40,972 nt of DNA from JBKJTP01 sp046590195 (GTDB taxonomy: Bacteria > Bacteroidota > Ignavibacteria > Palsa-1295), in assembly GCA_046590195.1 (NCBI GenBank), contig JBKJTP010000102.1, positions 1-40,972 of the forward strand. The letters are read 5' to 3'. Shown in pieces: positions 7,641 through 15,798 of this stretch. The position numbers were made by a program, and so were the translations under genes. The notes beneath the pieces were generated by a model, which ran no database searches, had not been told where the DNA came from, and saw only the letters and a list, made by a program, of their open reading frames with translations. Position 1 is the stretch's first letter. The number at the start of each line of letters is the position of its first letter.

Positions 7641-7862
7641 ATGGATTATACGCATATGGTTACAGAAACAATCAAGATCGGGGGGATGAGTTGCGCAGGT
7701 GCTTGCGTGCGCAGCGTTAAACAGGCACTCAACGAAGTCGATGGTGTGAAGATAAACGAAGTTGGACTCGGGTTCGCCAGCGTCACATACGATGAGGAAG
7801 CTGATGTTCGAGATCTCACACTTCAAGCGATTAAGCAAGCTGGCTTTAAGCCTGTGTCTTGA
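7641..7862 (+). CDS. HMA-domain metallochaperone, CopZ-like, with CxxxC site
   Basis: A 73-residue cytoplasmic heavy-metal-associated domain (beta-alpha-beta-beta-alpha-beta) with the family context IKIGGMSC...VRSVKQALNEVDGVK and the closing AIKQAGFKPVS. Such proteins carry Cu(I) to P-type ATPases. The usual metal site is GMTCxxC; here it reads GMSCAGACV, so one extra residue separates Cys18 and Cys22 (C-x3-C). The codons are clear (tgc gca ggt gct tgc), so this is either a real insertion or a sequencing error of exactly three bases. The start could also be Met6. It lies 20 bases after the sigma gene and just before the CopB-type ATPase, so it is probably co-transcribed with both. Confidence 0.85.
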   Translation: MDYTHMVTETIKIGGMSCAGACVRSVKQALNEVDGVKINEVGLGFASVTYDEEADVRDLTLQAIKQAGFKPVS

Positions 7863-7930
7863 ATCCTGAGAGGGAGGTCGGGCTCGGCTTCCCTAATTTT
7901 TTTTTGCTGTGTCCAATCTGCACCATACCA

Positions 7931-10120
7931 ATGAATCACGCTGATCATAGTCATCACAACCGGCACGATCCTAAACCTCACCATTTGGATATGCCAGGCA
8001 AGCCCGAACCGGTTGGGCAGGACCCATTGGATGAGACGCTGGGCACTGATAGCGAGCACAAGCCTCATGTTGATGCTCATGCTCAAGCAGATCACTCGGC
8101 GCATGTCCATGATATGCATGCAGGACACAGTTCTGACGAGCATGCAGGACACAGTTCTGATAAGCACGCTGGACATAGTCCCGAGCTTTTCAAGCAAAAA
8201 TTCTGGACGAGTCTCGCTCTGACAATCCCGATCCTATTCTTTGATCATCACATTCAAGCTGCGATAGGCCTCAGAGGAATCGACTTTCAAGGCTCTGAAT
8301 TCATAACTCCAGTACTGTCTGTGATCCTTTTCATTTATGGAGGATCAGCATTCCTGCTCAGTGCCCGACACGAGTTAGCGAATCGCCAGCCTGGTATGAT
8401 GACGCTGATCTCGCTAGCCATCTCGGTTGCGTTCCTGTACAGCGTTGCCGTTAGCTTCGAAATGATAGGAGGGATGCCGCTCTATTGGGAGCTAGCTACT
8501 CTGATCGACATCATGCTACTCGGCCACTGGATCGAGATGTCATCGATACAGGGAGCAGGTAAGGCACTGGAACATCTCGCATCTCTTGTGCCGAATACAG
8601 CGCACGTTGTTCATGGACAGGCTATTCATAACATGGAAGTGAAAGCTGTGCGTCCTGGGGATCGAGTGCTTGTGCGTCCGGGTGAACAAGTACCACTTGA
8701 TGGCAAGATCGTGGAAGGTAAATCTAGCTTTAACGAGTCATTTCTTACCGGCGAGTCAAAACCTGTCCAGAAAGTCGAAGGTGATGAGGTACTGGCAGGC
8801 TCAGTAAATGGTGAGGGGGCAGTGACATTTGAGGTGTCCAGAACCGGGAGTAACACGACTCTCAATCAGATACAGAGACTGGTTGACGAAGCACAAAAGT
8901 CTCGGAGCAAATTCCAGAACCTTGCGGATCGTGCTGCATCGTGGCTGACATATATCGCCGTCGGTTCAGGCCTGATCACGTTGCTTGCATGGCTCATAGG
9001 AGGAGCGACGCCGGATTTCGCTATCATCCGAACTGTTGCCGTTCTTGTGATGGCATGTCCGCACGCACTCGGACTAGCGATCCCGCTGGTGATCGTGAAC
9101 GCCACATCGTTAGCTGCAAGGCATGGAATCCTGGTCCGAAATCGTGAGGCCTTTGAACGCGCACGGGACATTAAGCAAGTAGCGTTTGATAAGACTGGCA
9201 CGCTAACAGAAGGCGCATTTGGGCTGGTGGATATCAGCACATTAATTGATCGCCACGAGGCTCTTAGGCTCGCAGGTTCCCTGGAGGCGAGATCTGAACA
9301 TCCGCTGGCTCGGGCGATTGCAGCGTCAGCCATAGAAGTTAAAGCCAATCTTTCAACACCTTCTGATTTCAAAGTCGATGCAGGACGAGGTGTCGAAGGT
9401 GAGCTTGAAGGAAGACGCTACTACATTGGCAGTCTAAACTGGCTCCAGGAGCGGAAGATCAAGATTGGAAACGACTCATTGGAGTTTATTCGAGACTCAG
9501 AAAGCAAGGGCTACACAACAATAGTACTCTTTGATGACCACTCCGCCTTAGCCACATTTTCGCTTGGTGATAAGATCAAGTCGGACGCCAAGCTCGCAAT
9601 TCAGACACTACAATCACGAGGCATCGAGCCTGTGATGATCACGGGAGACTCTGAAACGGTAGCTAATAGTGTGGCCAGAGAACTTGGGATAAGATCAGTG
9701 CGTGCACGAGTCCTGCCTCAAGACAAAGCAGCAATTGTCAAAGAACTGAGCAAACAAGGAGCCGTTGCCTTTGTCGGAGATGGCGTCAACGATGCCCCGG
9801 CCCTTCTAGAGGCCGATCTGGGAGTGGCAATCGGTGCAGGTACCAATGTCGCTATTGAGTCTGCTGACCTCGTATTGATCAATAGCCGACCGTCCGATGT
9901 GGTGAATGCGATCCTGCTCTCAGGGATGACATATCGAAAGATGATTCAGAACCTACTCTGGGCAACGGGCTACAACGCGATTGCTTTGCCTCTAGCGGCT
10001 GGCGTTGCCATCCCGCTCGGCATTGTAGTCTCTCCTGCCATCGGTGCTGCATTCATGAGCGCATCGACGGTCATTGTCGCTCTAAATGCCCTTTCGCTCA
10101 AACGGACCAAGTTGATATGA
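7931..10120 (+). CDS. copB: CopB-type (CPH) copper P-type ATPase
   Basis: From the ATG at 7931 the product is 729 residues; the frame is open back to a TTG at 7859 overlapping the previous stop, but that extension looks untranslated. The N-terminus is a long His-rich region (MNHADHSHHNRHD, later HAGHSSD repeats) in place of a CxxC domain. Core motifs in order: TGES (273-276), ion-site CPH in MACPHALGLAIP (376-378), phosphorylation site DKTGTLTEG (Asp420), SEHPLARAI, and GDGVNDAPAL (Asp617). CPH with a His-rich N-terminus is the mark of the P1B-3/CopB group, which exports copper or silver from the cytoplasm. A second copy of the last 88 codons lies as a fragment at 1222-1490. It is the third gene of the sigma-led unit. 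Confidence 0.9.
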   Translation: MNHADHSHHNRHDPKPHHLDMPGKPEPVGQDPLDETLGTDSEHKPHVDAHAQADHSAHVHDMHAGHSSDEHAGHSSDKHAGHSPELFKQKFWTSLALTIPILFFDHHIQAAIGLRGIDFQGSEFITPVLSVILFIYGGSAFLLSARHELANRQPGMMTLISLAISVAFLYSVAVSFEMIGGMPLYWELATLIDIMLLGHWIEMSSIQGAGKALEHLASLVPNTAHVVHGQAIHNMEVKAVRPGDRVLVRPGEQVPLDGKIVEGKSSFNESFLTGESKPVQKVEGDEVLAGSVNGEGAVTFEVSRTGSNTTLNQIQRLVDEAQKSRSKFQNLADRAASWLTYIAVGSGLITLLAWLIGGATPDFAIIRTVAVLVMACPHALGLAIPLVIVNATSLAARHGILVRNREAFERARDIKQVAFDKTGTLTEGAFGLVDISTLIDRHEALRLAGSLEARSEHPLARAIAASAIEVKANLSTPSDFKVDAGRGVEGELEGRRYYIGSLNWLQERKIKIGNDSLEFIRDSESKGYTTIVLFDDHSALATFSLGDKIKSDAKLAIQTLQSRGIEPVMITGDSETVANSVARELGIRSVRARVLPQDKAAIVKELSKQGAVAFVGDGVNDAPALLEADLGVAIGAGTNVAIESADLVLINSRPSDVVNAILLSGMTYRKMIQNLLWATGYNAIALPLAAGVAIPLGIVVSPAIGAAFMSASTVIVALNALSLKRTKLI
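8117..8185 (+). repeat. 24-bp tandem repeat coding for HAGHSSD units
   Basis: Three in-frame copies start at 8117, 8141 and 8165 inside the CopB-type ATPase and encode HAGHSSDE, HAGHSSDK and HAGHSPE. Copies 1 and 2 differ only near their ends, pointing to recent expansion. The repeats add His pairs to the cytoplasmic metal-binding N-terminus. Confidence 0.85.
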
Positions 10121-10191
10121 CCAAATTGTCTAAGCGTGTAACTTTGTTGCCTCAGATGCATTAGATTGTGTCAGGCTTCAATCGTGAAGTG

Positions 10192-10216
10192 GCTTCCCTT
10201 GAAGCTTCTTCGTTTT
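10192..10216 (+). terminator. Weak possible terminator after copB
   Basis: GCTTC-CCTT-GAAGC is followed by TTCTTCGTTTT. The stem is only 5 bp, so this may merely weaken read-through between the ATPase gene and the sialidase-like gene. A second short hairpin (CTTCA-ATCG-TGAAG) lies just before it. Confidence 0.3.
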
Positions 10217-10262
10217 GAGCAGTTGTAACTCCTTAATCGTGATTCGAAATCACCACTTCTTT

Positions 10263-11756
10263 ATGCGTCAGTTTCTATCACTATTGTTGCTTTTCGTTGC
10301 GACAGATGTCTTTGGACAGGAATTCTCGATGCCGGTAGCATTGGACGTAGGTTCTCAGGCACAAAGTAGGTCACCAGAGGTCCATTCCACAAGAGGTAAG
10401 GTGTACGTGGCCTATTTCGAAGGAGTTCTTAACATTCGATTCAGACGGTCCACCGACGGAGGTATCTCCTTTGGTACCCCTAGCCTTGTCGTTGAGGGCT
10501 TGAGCAGCAACCATTATAACATGATGTTGCAGCGCGCCCCTAAGTTCGTCGTTGATCCATCTGGACTGATACATCTCACGTGGACAGAAGATAGACACAT
10601 GATGCAAGGAGATGTTTGGTATGTGCGGTCCACTGATGACGGAAGTACCTGGACTCAACCAGTATCACTCTCGGGTAGTGGTGACTCAATGAAGTACGCT
10701 CAGGACTTTGCTTCAATCGCCTCCGATTCATCCGGAAATCTCTACGTGTCTTTTCTGGATTTTCGAGATCGGGTTCGAGGGCTCAGTGACTATACTCAAC
10801 TTTACCTTACGAAATCAACGGACAAAGGCTTGACGTGGTCTGAGCCGAAGCGAATCAGTTACTACACCTCGGGAGATGGGGGAACCTGTGAGTGCTGCAA
10901 ACAGGAGATCGCTGCAAGCAAAGAAGGTAAGGTTTATGTAGCCTATCGCTCCAATATTGATAACATCCGAAACATTTACATGGTAAGGTCGCTCGATCAG
11001 GGTTCGACGTGGAAGACGGCCGAAAGGGTACAAGACGGAGATTGGGAGCTTATGGCATGCCCTACACAAGGACCGAATGTCGCTCTTGATCCCGATGGAA
11101 ATCTACATATGACTTGGCGTGACGCCAGGAACAAGGATGGCAATCCGATAGGCAACCGGGTCTTCTATGATGTTTTTGACGATGGGACGGAGACGTCATT
11201 CCCAGATCGCGAAGTTACACCTATCAATGAAAACGGTAGCTGGCCAGCAATTACAATGGTAGAAGAGGCCAGCGGAATGTGGTATCCCGAGATCTACTAT
11301 CAGAGTAGCGGCATGAACGGAGCGATCAAGGTCAGACGATTCAATGGTGCCTCCTTTACTCCAGCCGAATCTATCGTTGATCGGAATTCCAGCTCAGAGC
11401 TTGTGAGCGTCACGGTTGACCAATCGAATAGAGTGCATGCCGTGTGGCAGGAGAGCGAGACCGGCTCGACAGATAAGGGAGACATCTATTATTCTCGATC
11501 TTCAATCGCCGCAGGTGTATCTCCGGCTGGGTCCCTTGAATATTTCATAGGCGTTAAGAATAACGTTCTAAAGTTTGATCATCAGACTAACAGGAGTTAC
11601 GAATTTACAATCTATGATATTTTGGGCAGGTCAACTATGAGAGGTACTATCTCTTCAGATCAAGAAATTGCGCTCAATGTGTTGCCAGCTGGCTTCTATA
11701 TGATCAAGCTGAATAGTGATGGACTTGAGAGCATCTCAAAGTTTACTATTAGGTAG
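10263..11756 (+). CDS. T9SS-secreted sialidase-fold (BNR) protein with Cys motifs
   Basis: The ATG at 10263 gives a clean signal peptide (MRQFLSLLLLFVATDVFGQ) and 497 residues; the frame extends to a TTG at 10215 that I do not favour. Repeated Asp-box motifs such as STDGGISFG, STDDGSTWT, STDKGLTWS and SLDQGSTWK mark a six-bladed sialidase/BNR propeller. The usual sialidase catalytic residues are not evident. It has two odd Cys sites, GGTCECCKQE and LMACPTQGPN, placed as if to form disulfides or a metal site. The end (YDILGRSTMRG to SKFTIR) is a T9SS sorting domain. It lies between two copper ATPase genes, all on one strand, which suggests a surface role in metal stress rather than sialic acid release. 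Function is not established. Confidence 0.75.
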   Translation: MRQFLSLLLLFVATDVFGQEFSMPVALDVGSQAQSRSPEVHSTRGKVYVAYFEGVLNIRFRRSTDGGISFGTPSLVVEGLSSNHYNMMLQRAPKFVVDPSGLIHLTWTEDRHMMQGDVWYVRSTDDGSTWTQPVSLSGSGDSMKYAQDFASIASDSSGNLYVSFLDFRDRVRGLSDYTQLYLTKSTDKGLTWSEPKRISYYTSGDGGTCECCKQEIAASKEGKVYVAYRSNIDNIRNIYMVRSLDQGSTWKTAERVQDGDWELMACPTQGPNVALDPDGNLHMTWRDARNKDGNPIGNRVFYDVFDDGTETSFPDREVTPINENGSWPAITMVEEASGMWYPEIYYQSSGMNGAIKVRRFNGASFTPAESIVDRNSSSELVSVTVDQSNRVHAVWQESETGSTDKGDIYYSRSSIAAGVSPAGSLEYFIGVKNNVLKFDHQTNRSYEFTIYDILGRSTMRGTISSDQEIALNVLPAGFYMIKLNSDGLESISKFTIR

Positions 11757-11777
11757 GCTTGTCTAATCGATTGACAT

Positions 11778-11805
11778 AAAAGGCTGTCTTGGACAGCCTT
11801 TTTTT
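11778..11805 (+). terminator. Rho-independent terminator
   Basis: AAAAGGCTGTC, loop TTG, GACAGCCTTTTTTT about 25 bases after the stop of the sialidase-like gene. It separates the first copper unit from the copA unit, whose promoter-like element follows at 11816. Confidence 0.92.
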
Positions 11806-11815
11806 GTTCAGAAAC

Positions 11816-11846
11816 TGTAACCGGAGGAGATTTGGTGGCGTCATAG
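11816..11846 (+). promoter_or_regulatory. Putative ECF promoter of copA unit
   Basis: TGTAACC (11816-11822), 14 nt, GGCGTCATAG (11837-11846): the same two blocks and the same spacing as before the sigma gene at 7038-7068, while the 14-nt spacer differs. Placed directly after a terminator and 15 nt before the copA ATG, so the transcript leader would be very short. Confidence 0.72.
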
Positions 11847-11861
11847 GGGAAATTGATCCGT

Positions 11862-14132
11862 ATGATTCAAACTAAAATAAATAATACTGCGTCCCGGCAA
11901 TTGCCATCCGACGCTTCTACGATAGTCGTCGAAGGGATGACTTGCGCCTCATGCGGCCGCCATGTGGAGAAGTCACTTAGCAAAGTGCCTGGTGTCCTGA
12001 AGGCCAGTGTCAACCTCGCGACCAATAAAGCATCCGTACAACACGATCCATCCGTTCAACGGGAGGCTCTCTATCGAGCGATAGAACATGCAGGCTATCA
12101 TCCTGTCACTGAGGGCGAACCTCAGCAGAGTGCGAGCAGCTTGCACAAGAATCCATTTAAAAAGCCGCTGATCTTAGCAGCCCTGCTTACGCTGCCGATC
12201 TTTCTGCTCGAGATGATACCAATGATCATCCCTGCGGTCGGACAGTGGCTCTACGGTGTGCTGGATCATTCTACAAGCTCTACGATGGTATTCTTGCTTG
12301 CTACTGCGATCCAGTTCGGGCCGGCAAAGCTGTTCTATTCAGCTGGTTGGAGAGGGTTGATCCATGGCAGCCCGAACATGAATACCCTTGTCATGCTCGG
12401 AACAAGCGCGGCTTATGGTTACTCGGTTGTGCTGATGTTCTTCCCAACATGGTTACCAAACACTGGTGGCCACGGATACTTCGAGGCGGCCTCGATGGTG
12501 ATCACGCTGGTATTGCTAGGAAAGCACCTGGAGCACCTCGCAAAGTCGCGCACATCAAGTGCGATCCAGAAGCTCATCGCGCTTCAACCTCGAACAGCGA
12601 AGGTCGTGCTCGATGGCAAAGAGAGTGAAGTCCCCGTGGAGTCAGTAAAGGTGGGCGATCACGTGAGGATACGTGCTGGTGACCGAGTACCACTTGATGG
12701 AGAGATCGTTGGAGGAATGTCATTTCTAGACGAGTCGATGATCTCGGGCGAGTCGCTCCCGGTTGAGCGAAGCGTGGGGGATCCAGTGATCGGTGGTACA
12801 CAGAATTTGAGCGGCAGCTTCGTCTTTGAGGTGAAACAGGTTGGTACCGAGACGGTGCTTTCGAAGATCGTCAAAATGGTTGAGGACGCTCAAGGCAGCA
12901 AGCCGGCCATCCAAGCGCTTGCCGACAAAGTGATAGCTGTGTTCGTCCCGATCGTGCTAGGCCTGGCATTGGTGACATTTCTCGCATGGCTCCTCTTTGG
13001 ATCAGGCACAGCGAGTAACTTTGCGATCGGCGCTGCTGTGGCGGTGCTGATCATTGCATGCCCGTGTGCGATGGGACTTGCAACTCCGACATCCATCATG
13101 GTATCAACTGGCCGAGGAGCTGAACTCGGAACGCTGTTTCGCAACCCAGAAGCCTTGGAAACATTGGCCCACGTCGATGTCTTCGCCTTCGACAAGACCG
13201 GCACTTTGACGCTGGGCAAACCCGAGCTTACCGATCTACAAGTGGCCGATGGGAATGATGAAGAGTTGGTGCTCCAAGTATTAGGCTCGCTGGAAACGCA
13301 TTCAAATCATCCTGTTGCGCAAGCCGTAGTCAGAGCTGTACTGGAGTCAGGCACTGAGATCGTGGAGGTCGAGCAATTTCAAGAGATTGCGGGACGAGGG
13401 GTTTCCGGCAAAGTTGGAGCAATGGTATACTATGTTGGCTCGCACTCGTGGATGACGGAGCTTGGTCTTTCGACCGATGGGCTCGATCAGCCGTATCTAC
13501 GCTTTGCAGAAAAGGGCATGAGCACTGCGTTCCTGGCTAGCTCCGAGCGTTTGCTTGCGGTCCTTGCCGTGGCTGATGTTGTCAAGGAGTCTTCGGCGAT
13601 CGCTATTGAGCGACTGAAAAACGAAGGCAAAGAAGTTGTGATGATCACAGGAGACGATGAGCGTGTAGCTCGGGCGATCGCGCGCTCGATCGGGATCAGT
13701 AATGTGATCGCTGAGGTCTTACCTCAGGATAAGGCTAACATCGTGAAGGAATTACAGCGAGGAGGCAGGAAGGTTGCATTCATAGGCGACGGGATCAACG
13801 ATGCTCCTGCACTTGCCCAGGCCGATGTAGGAATAGCGATGGGTACCGGCAGCGACATAGCGATCGAAACTGGTGACGTGATCTTGATGAATGGCGATGT
13901 TACTTCAGTCTCAAAGGCAGCGAACTTGTCTCGGCTTACGATCAAGAACATCAAGCAGAACCTGTTCTGGGCGTTTGCCTATAATGTTCTGTTGATACCT
14001 GTGGCGGCCGGCGTTCTCTACCCATCGTTTGGGATCACGCTAAGCCCTGCGCTTGCGGCAGCTGCCATGGGGATATCCAGCATCTTTGTACTAGGAAATT
14101 CCCTCAGACTCAAGAAGGTCGCATTGGGCTAA
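11862..14132 (+). CDS. copA: CopA-type Cu(I)-exporting P-type ATPase
   Basis: 756 residues from the ATG at 11862 (a TTG three codons earlier is also in frame; GGGGAAA precedes by about ten bases). One N-terminal HMA domain has the normal Cu(I) site GMTCASC (Cys28, Cys31). Eight membrane helices are expected. Motifs: SGES before LPVE, the ion-site CPC in IACPCAMGLATP (400-402), the phosphorylation site DKTGTLTLG (Asp444), NHPVAQAV, GDGINDAPALAQAD, then YN in WAFAYNVLL and MGISS in the last helix, all diagnostic of P1B-1 Cu(I) pumps. It exports Cu(I) from the cytoplasm to the periplasm, where the RND system and the multicopper oxidase encoded downstream could act on it. First gene after the second sigma-type promoter. 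Confidence 0.95.
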   Translation: MIQTKINNTASRQLPSDASTIVVEGMTCASCGRHVEKSLSKVPGVLKASVNLATNKASVQHDPSVQREALYRAIEHAGYHPVTEGEPQQSASSLHKNPFKKPLILAALLTLPIFLLEMIPMIIPAVGQWLYGVLDHSTSSTMVFLLATAIQFGPAKLFYSAGWRGLIHGSPNMNTLVMLGTSAAYGYSVVLMFFPTWLPNTGGHGYFEAASMVITLVLLGKHLEHLAKSRTSSAIQKLIALQPRTAKVVLDGKESEVPVESVKVGDHVRIRAGDRVPLDGEIVGGMSFLDESMISGESLPVERSVGDPVIGGTQNLSGSFVFEVKQVGTETVLSKIVKMVEDAQGSKPAIQALADKVIAVFVPIVLGLALVTFLAWLLFGSGTASNFAIGAAVAVLIIACPCAMGLATPTSIMVSTGRGAELGTLFRNPEALETLAHVDVFAFDKTGTLTLGKPELTDLQVADGNDEELVLQVLGSLETHSNHPVAQAVVRAVLESGTEIVEVEQFQEIAGRGVSGKVGAMVYYVGSHSWMTELGLSTDGLDQPYLRFAEKGMSTAFLASSERLLAVLAVADVVKESSAIAIERLKNEGKEVVMITGDDERVARAIARSIGISNVIAEVLPQDKANIVKELQRGGRKVAFIGDGINDAPALAQADVGIAMGTGSDIAIETGDVILMNGDVTSVSKAANLSRLTIKNIKQNLFWAFAYNVLLIPVAAGVLYPSFGITLSPALAAAAMGISSIFVLGNSLRLKKVALG

Positions 14133-14257
14133 TCGGCGGCTACGCACAGTACTTACGCACCGGATCGGGGGAGTTTAGTGCAGTTGTGGCCGCCCACGCT
14201 GCCTTGGATGAGTCGGAACTGCAACATTTCCCAACGCATTCGTAGAGTGATACACAC

Positions 14258-14647
14258 GTGAATAAGCTTTTCTCCATACTCCTTCTTTTCGCTGTCGCCC
14301 TTTCGAGCGTCGGCATGAGTGTCAATCAGCACTCATGCAAGATGTCGAAAGAGGAGATCGAGGCCAGTATGTGCGAGATGTGCTCAAAGGAAGACCAAGG
14401 CGAGCCACTGGAATCTCCACAGAATAGTAAGAAGTCCTGCTGTTCGAACAAGGCTGTTCACCTGCGTCTGGATACGGACGCCACCAGCACAAAGGCTCAA
14501 TTCACACCGCAGCCGATCATTTCCGAGCCACTCGTAGATATTCTCCTGGAATCGGCGTGGGTGAACGCAGAGGCTGATGGACCCACCCAGATCGAGGCTC
14601 TCCCCGCTTTCCCGCTCTCAGAGGAACACACCGTTCTAAGGGTGTAG
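14258..14647 (+). CDS. Small exported Cys-rich protein, HYC_CC_PP-like
   Basis: 129 residues from a GTG start. The signal peptide (about 1-20) is followed at once by VNQHSCKM, then by MCEMC and KSCCSNK. This order (a VNQH-x-C site after the signal peptide, then a CC pair) fits the small Bacteroidota proteins known as the HYC_CC_PP family, which often sit in metal-resistance loci; here Tyr is replaced by Ser and the late Pro pair is not seen. Several Cys, Met and His residues could bind copper in the periplasm. It lies 125 bases after copA and before a metal-binding lipoprotein. The family link is by eye and only moderately sure. Confidence 0.65.
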   Translation: MNKLFSILLLFAVALSSVGMSVNQHSCKMSKEEIEASMCEMCSKEDQGEPLESPQNSKKSCCSNKAVHLRLDTDATSTKAQFTPQPIISEPLVDILLESAWVNAEADGPTQIEALPAFPLSEEHTVLRV

Positions 14648-14781
14648 TACGCCCTTTTCCTTCGTAGCACATCCCTCGAATTGGGAGTTTCGGCTACCCC
14701 TGCTACCCCAACAACTTTATAGATGACGCCGTCCTTCAGGAAAGGCGCGTCCATTTGCATTCATCCTTTTATCTTAGTTCA

Positions 14782-15798
14782 ATGATCACACGATCTTCAA
14801 TTTTTGCGTGCGCAATACTAATTTCGCTTTCCCTTACGGCCTGTTCGAAGAGCGAGACCACCCACGCCGATCATAAAGATAGCAGCGGCCATGCTCATGA
14901 CGCAGTTCATACCCATGATGCAAGCCACCCTCACTATACCTGTCCGATGCATCCTGAGGTGGTCAGCGAAACACCGGGTATCTGCCCGAAGTGTAAGATG
15001 GATCTCGTCCTACAGGACAATGCACAGCAGGCAGGGTTGCACGATGCATCCAAGTTCAAGATGGATCTCGAGACCTTGCCAGCAGAGGTTGCGCCGGGTC
15101 AGCCGGCGATCCTGAAGTTCATGCCGAAGAACGCGGTTGATAACTCGATGCTCAAGGATCTTCAGATCGTACATGAGATGCCGATGCATTTGTTGATGGT
15201 ATCAAGCGACCTGAGCTGGTTTGCACATGAGCATCCAGAGGCGAAGCCTGATGGCTCGTATGAGTTAGCCTACAAATTCCCCCGCGCCGATAATTATCTG
15301 TTCTTTTCAGACGTGACCCCGCAGGGTGCAACGAAGAGCCAGGTCTTTAAGCTGGCGAAAACGGTGGGTGCTGCCGCGGAGTCAAAGCCGAACCTCGTAG
15401 CGAATGCAAGCTTTAAGGCAGAAGGGTATGAGTATCAGCTTGTCTCTGAACCCTCGAGCCTTGTGGCTGCGAAGTCGGCGACAGTTACGATCCGCGTGAG
15501 TAAGGGAGGCAAGCCAGTAACGAACATCGACAATTATCTTGGTGCGCTTGGCCACATGGTGATCATCAGTGAGGACAAGGAGGAGTTCTTGCATGCGCAC
15601 CCAGAGGATCACGCGCATACCGATGCCGAGAAAAAGGATCATGGACATAAGCACGAGGTCGTGACAGCGCCTGCTGCAAAGGGACCGAACGTCAGCTTCA
15701 TGACGCTCTTTCCAAAAGCCGGCAAGTACAAGGTATGGGCACAGTTCAATATCGATGGCAAGGTACGCACGGCAGAATTTGTCGTATCGGTAAGCTGA
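14782..15798 (+). CDS. Periplasmic heavy-metal-binding lipoprotein
   Basis: 338 residues from the ATG at 14782 (a TTG nine codons earlier is less likely). The signal peptide ends in LTACSK, a lipobox. A His-rich stretch (HADHKDSSGHAHD, HTHDASHPH) leads into a heavy-metal-binding domain YTCPMHPEV...PGICPKCKMDLV, the form also found fused to CusB and copper ATPases. Two beta-sandwich repeats follow: HEMPMHLLMVSSDLSWFAHEH and LGHMVIISEDKEEFLHAHP, each with conserved His, the second followed by another His-rich insert. It probably binds Cu(I)/Cu(II) in the periplasm and hands it to the efflux system. Its TGA overlaps the next ATG by one base, so translation of the efflux genes is coupled to it. 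Confidence 0.8.
   Translation: MITRSSIFACAILISLSLTACSKSETTHADHKDSSGHAHDAVHTHDASHPHYTCPMHPEVVSETPGICPKCKMDLVLQDNAQQAGLHDASKFKMDLETLPAEVAPGQPAILKFMPKNAVDNSMLKDLQIVHEMPMHLLMVSSDLSWFAHEHPEAKPDGSYELAYKFPRADNYLFFSDVTPQGATKSQVFKLAKTVGAAAESKPNLVANASFKAEGYEYQLVSEPSSLVAAKSATVTIRVSKGGKPVTNIDNYLGALGHMVIISEDKEEFLHAHPEDHAHTDAEKKDHGHKHEVVTAPAAKGPNVSFMTLFPKAGKYKVWAQFNIDGKVRTAEFVVSVS

Noticed and set aside
7859..7930. TTG start for the CopB-type ATPase
   Set aside because: The 24-residue extension runs through a T-rich tract and has no family resemblance; the ATG at 7931 opens the His-rich domain.
8117..8185. Short direct repeats that might suggest a CRISPR array
   Set aside because: The repeats are contiguous without spacers and lie in frame inside the ATPase gene, coding for HAGHSSD units.
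10215..10262. TTG start for the sialidase-like protein
   Set aside because: It would place 16 residues before an otherwise ideal signal peptide; the ATG at 10263 is better.
14170..14250. A third copy of the ECF promoter before the small Cys protein
   Set aside because: ACTGCAAC and CGTAG are present near 14217-14245, but both blocks differ and the spacing is about two bases off.
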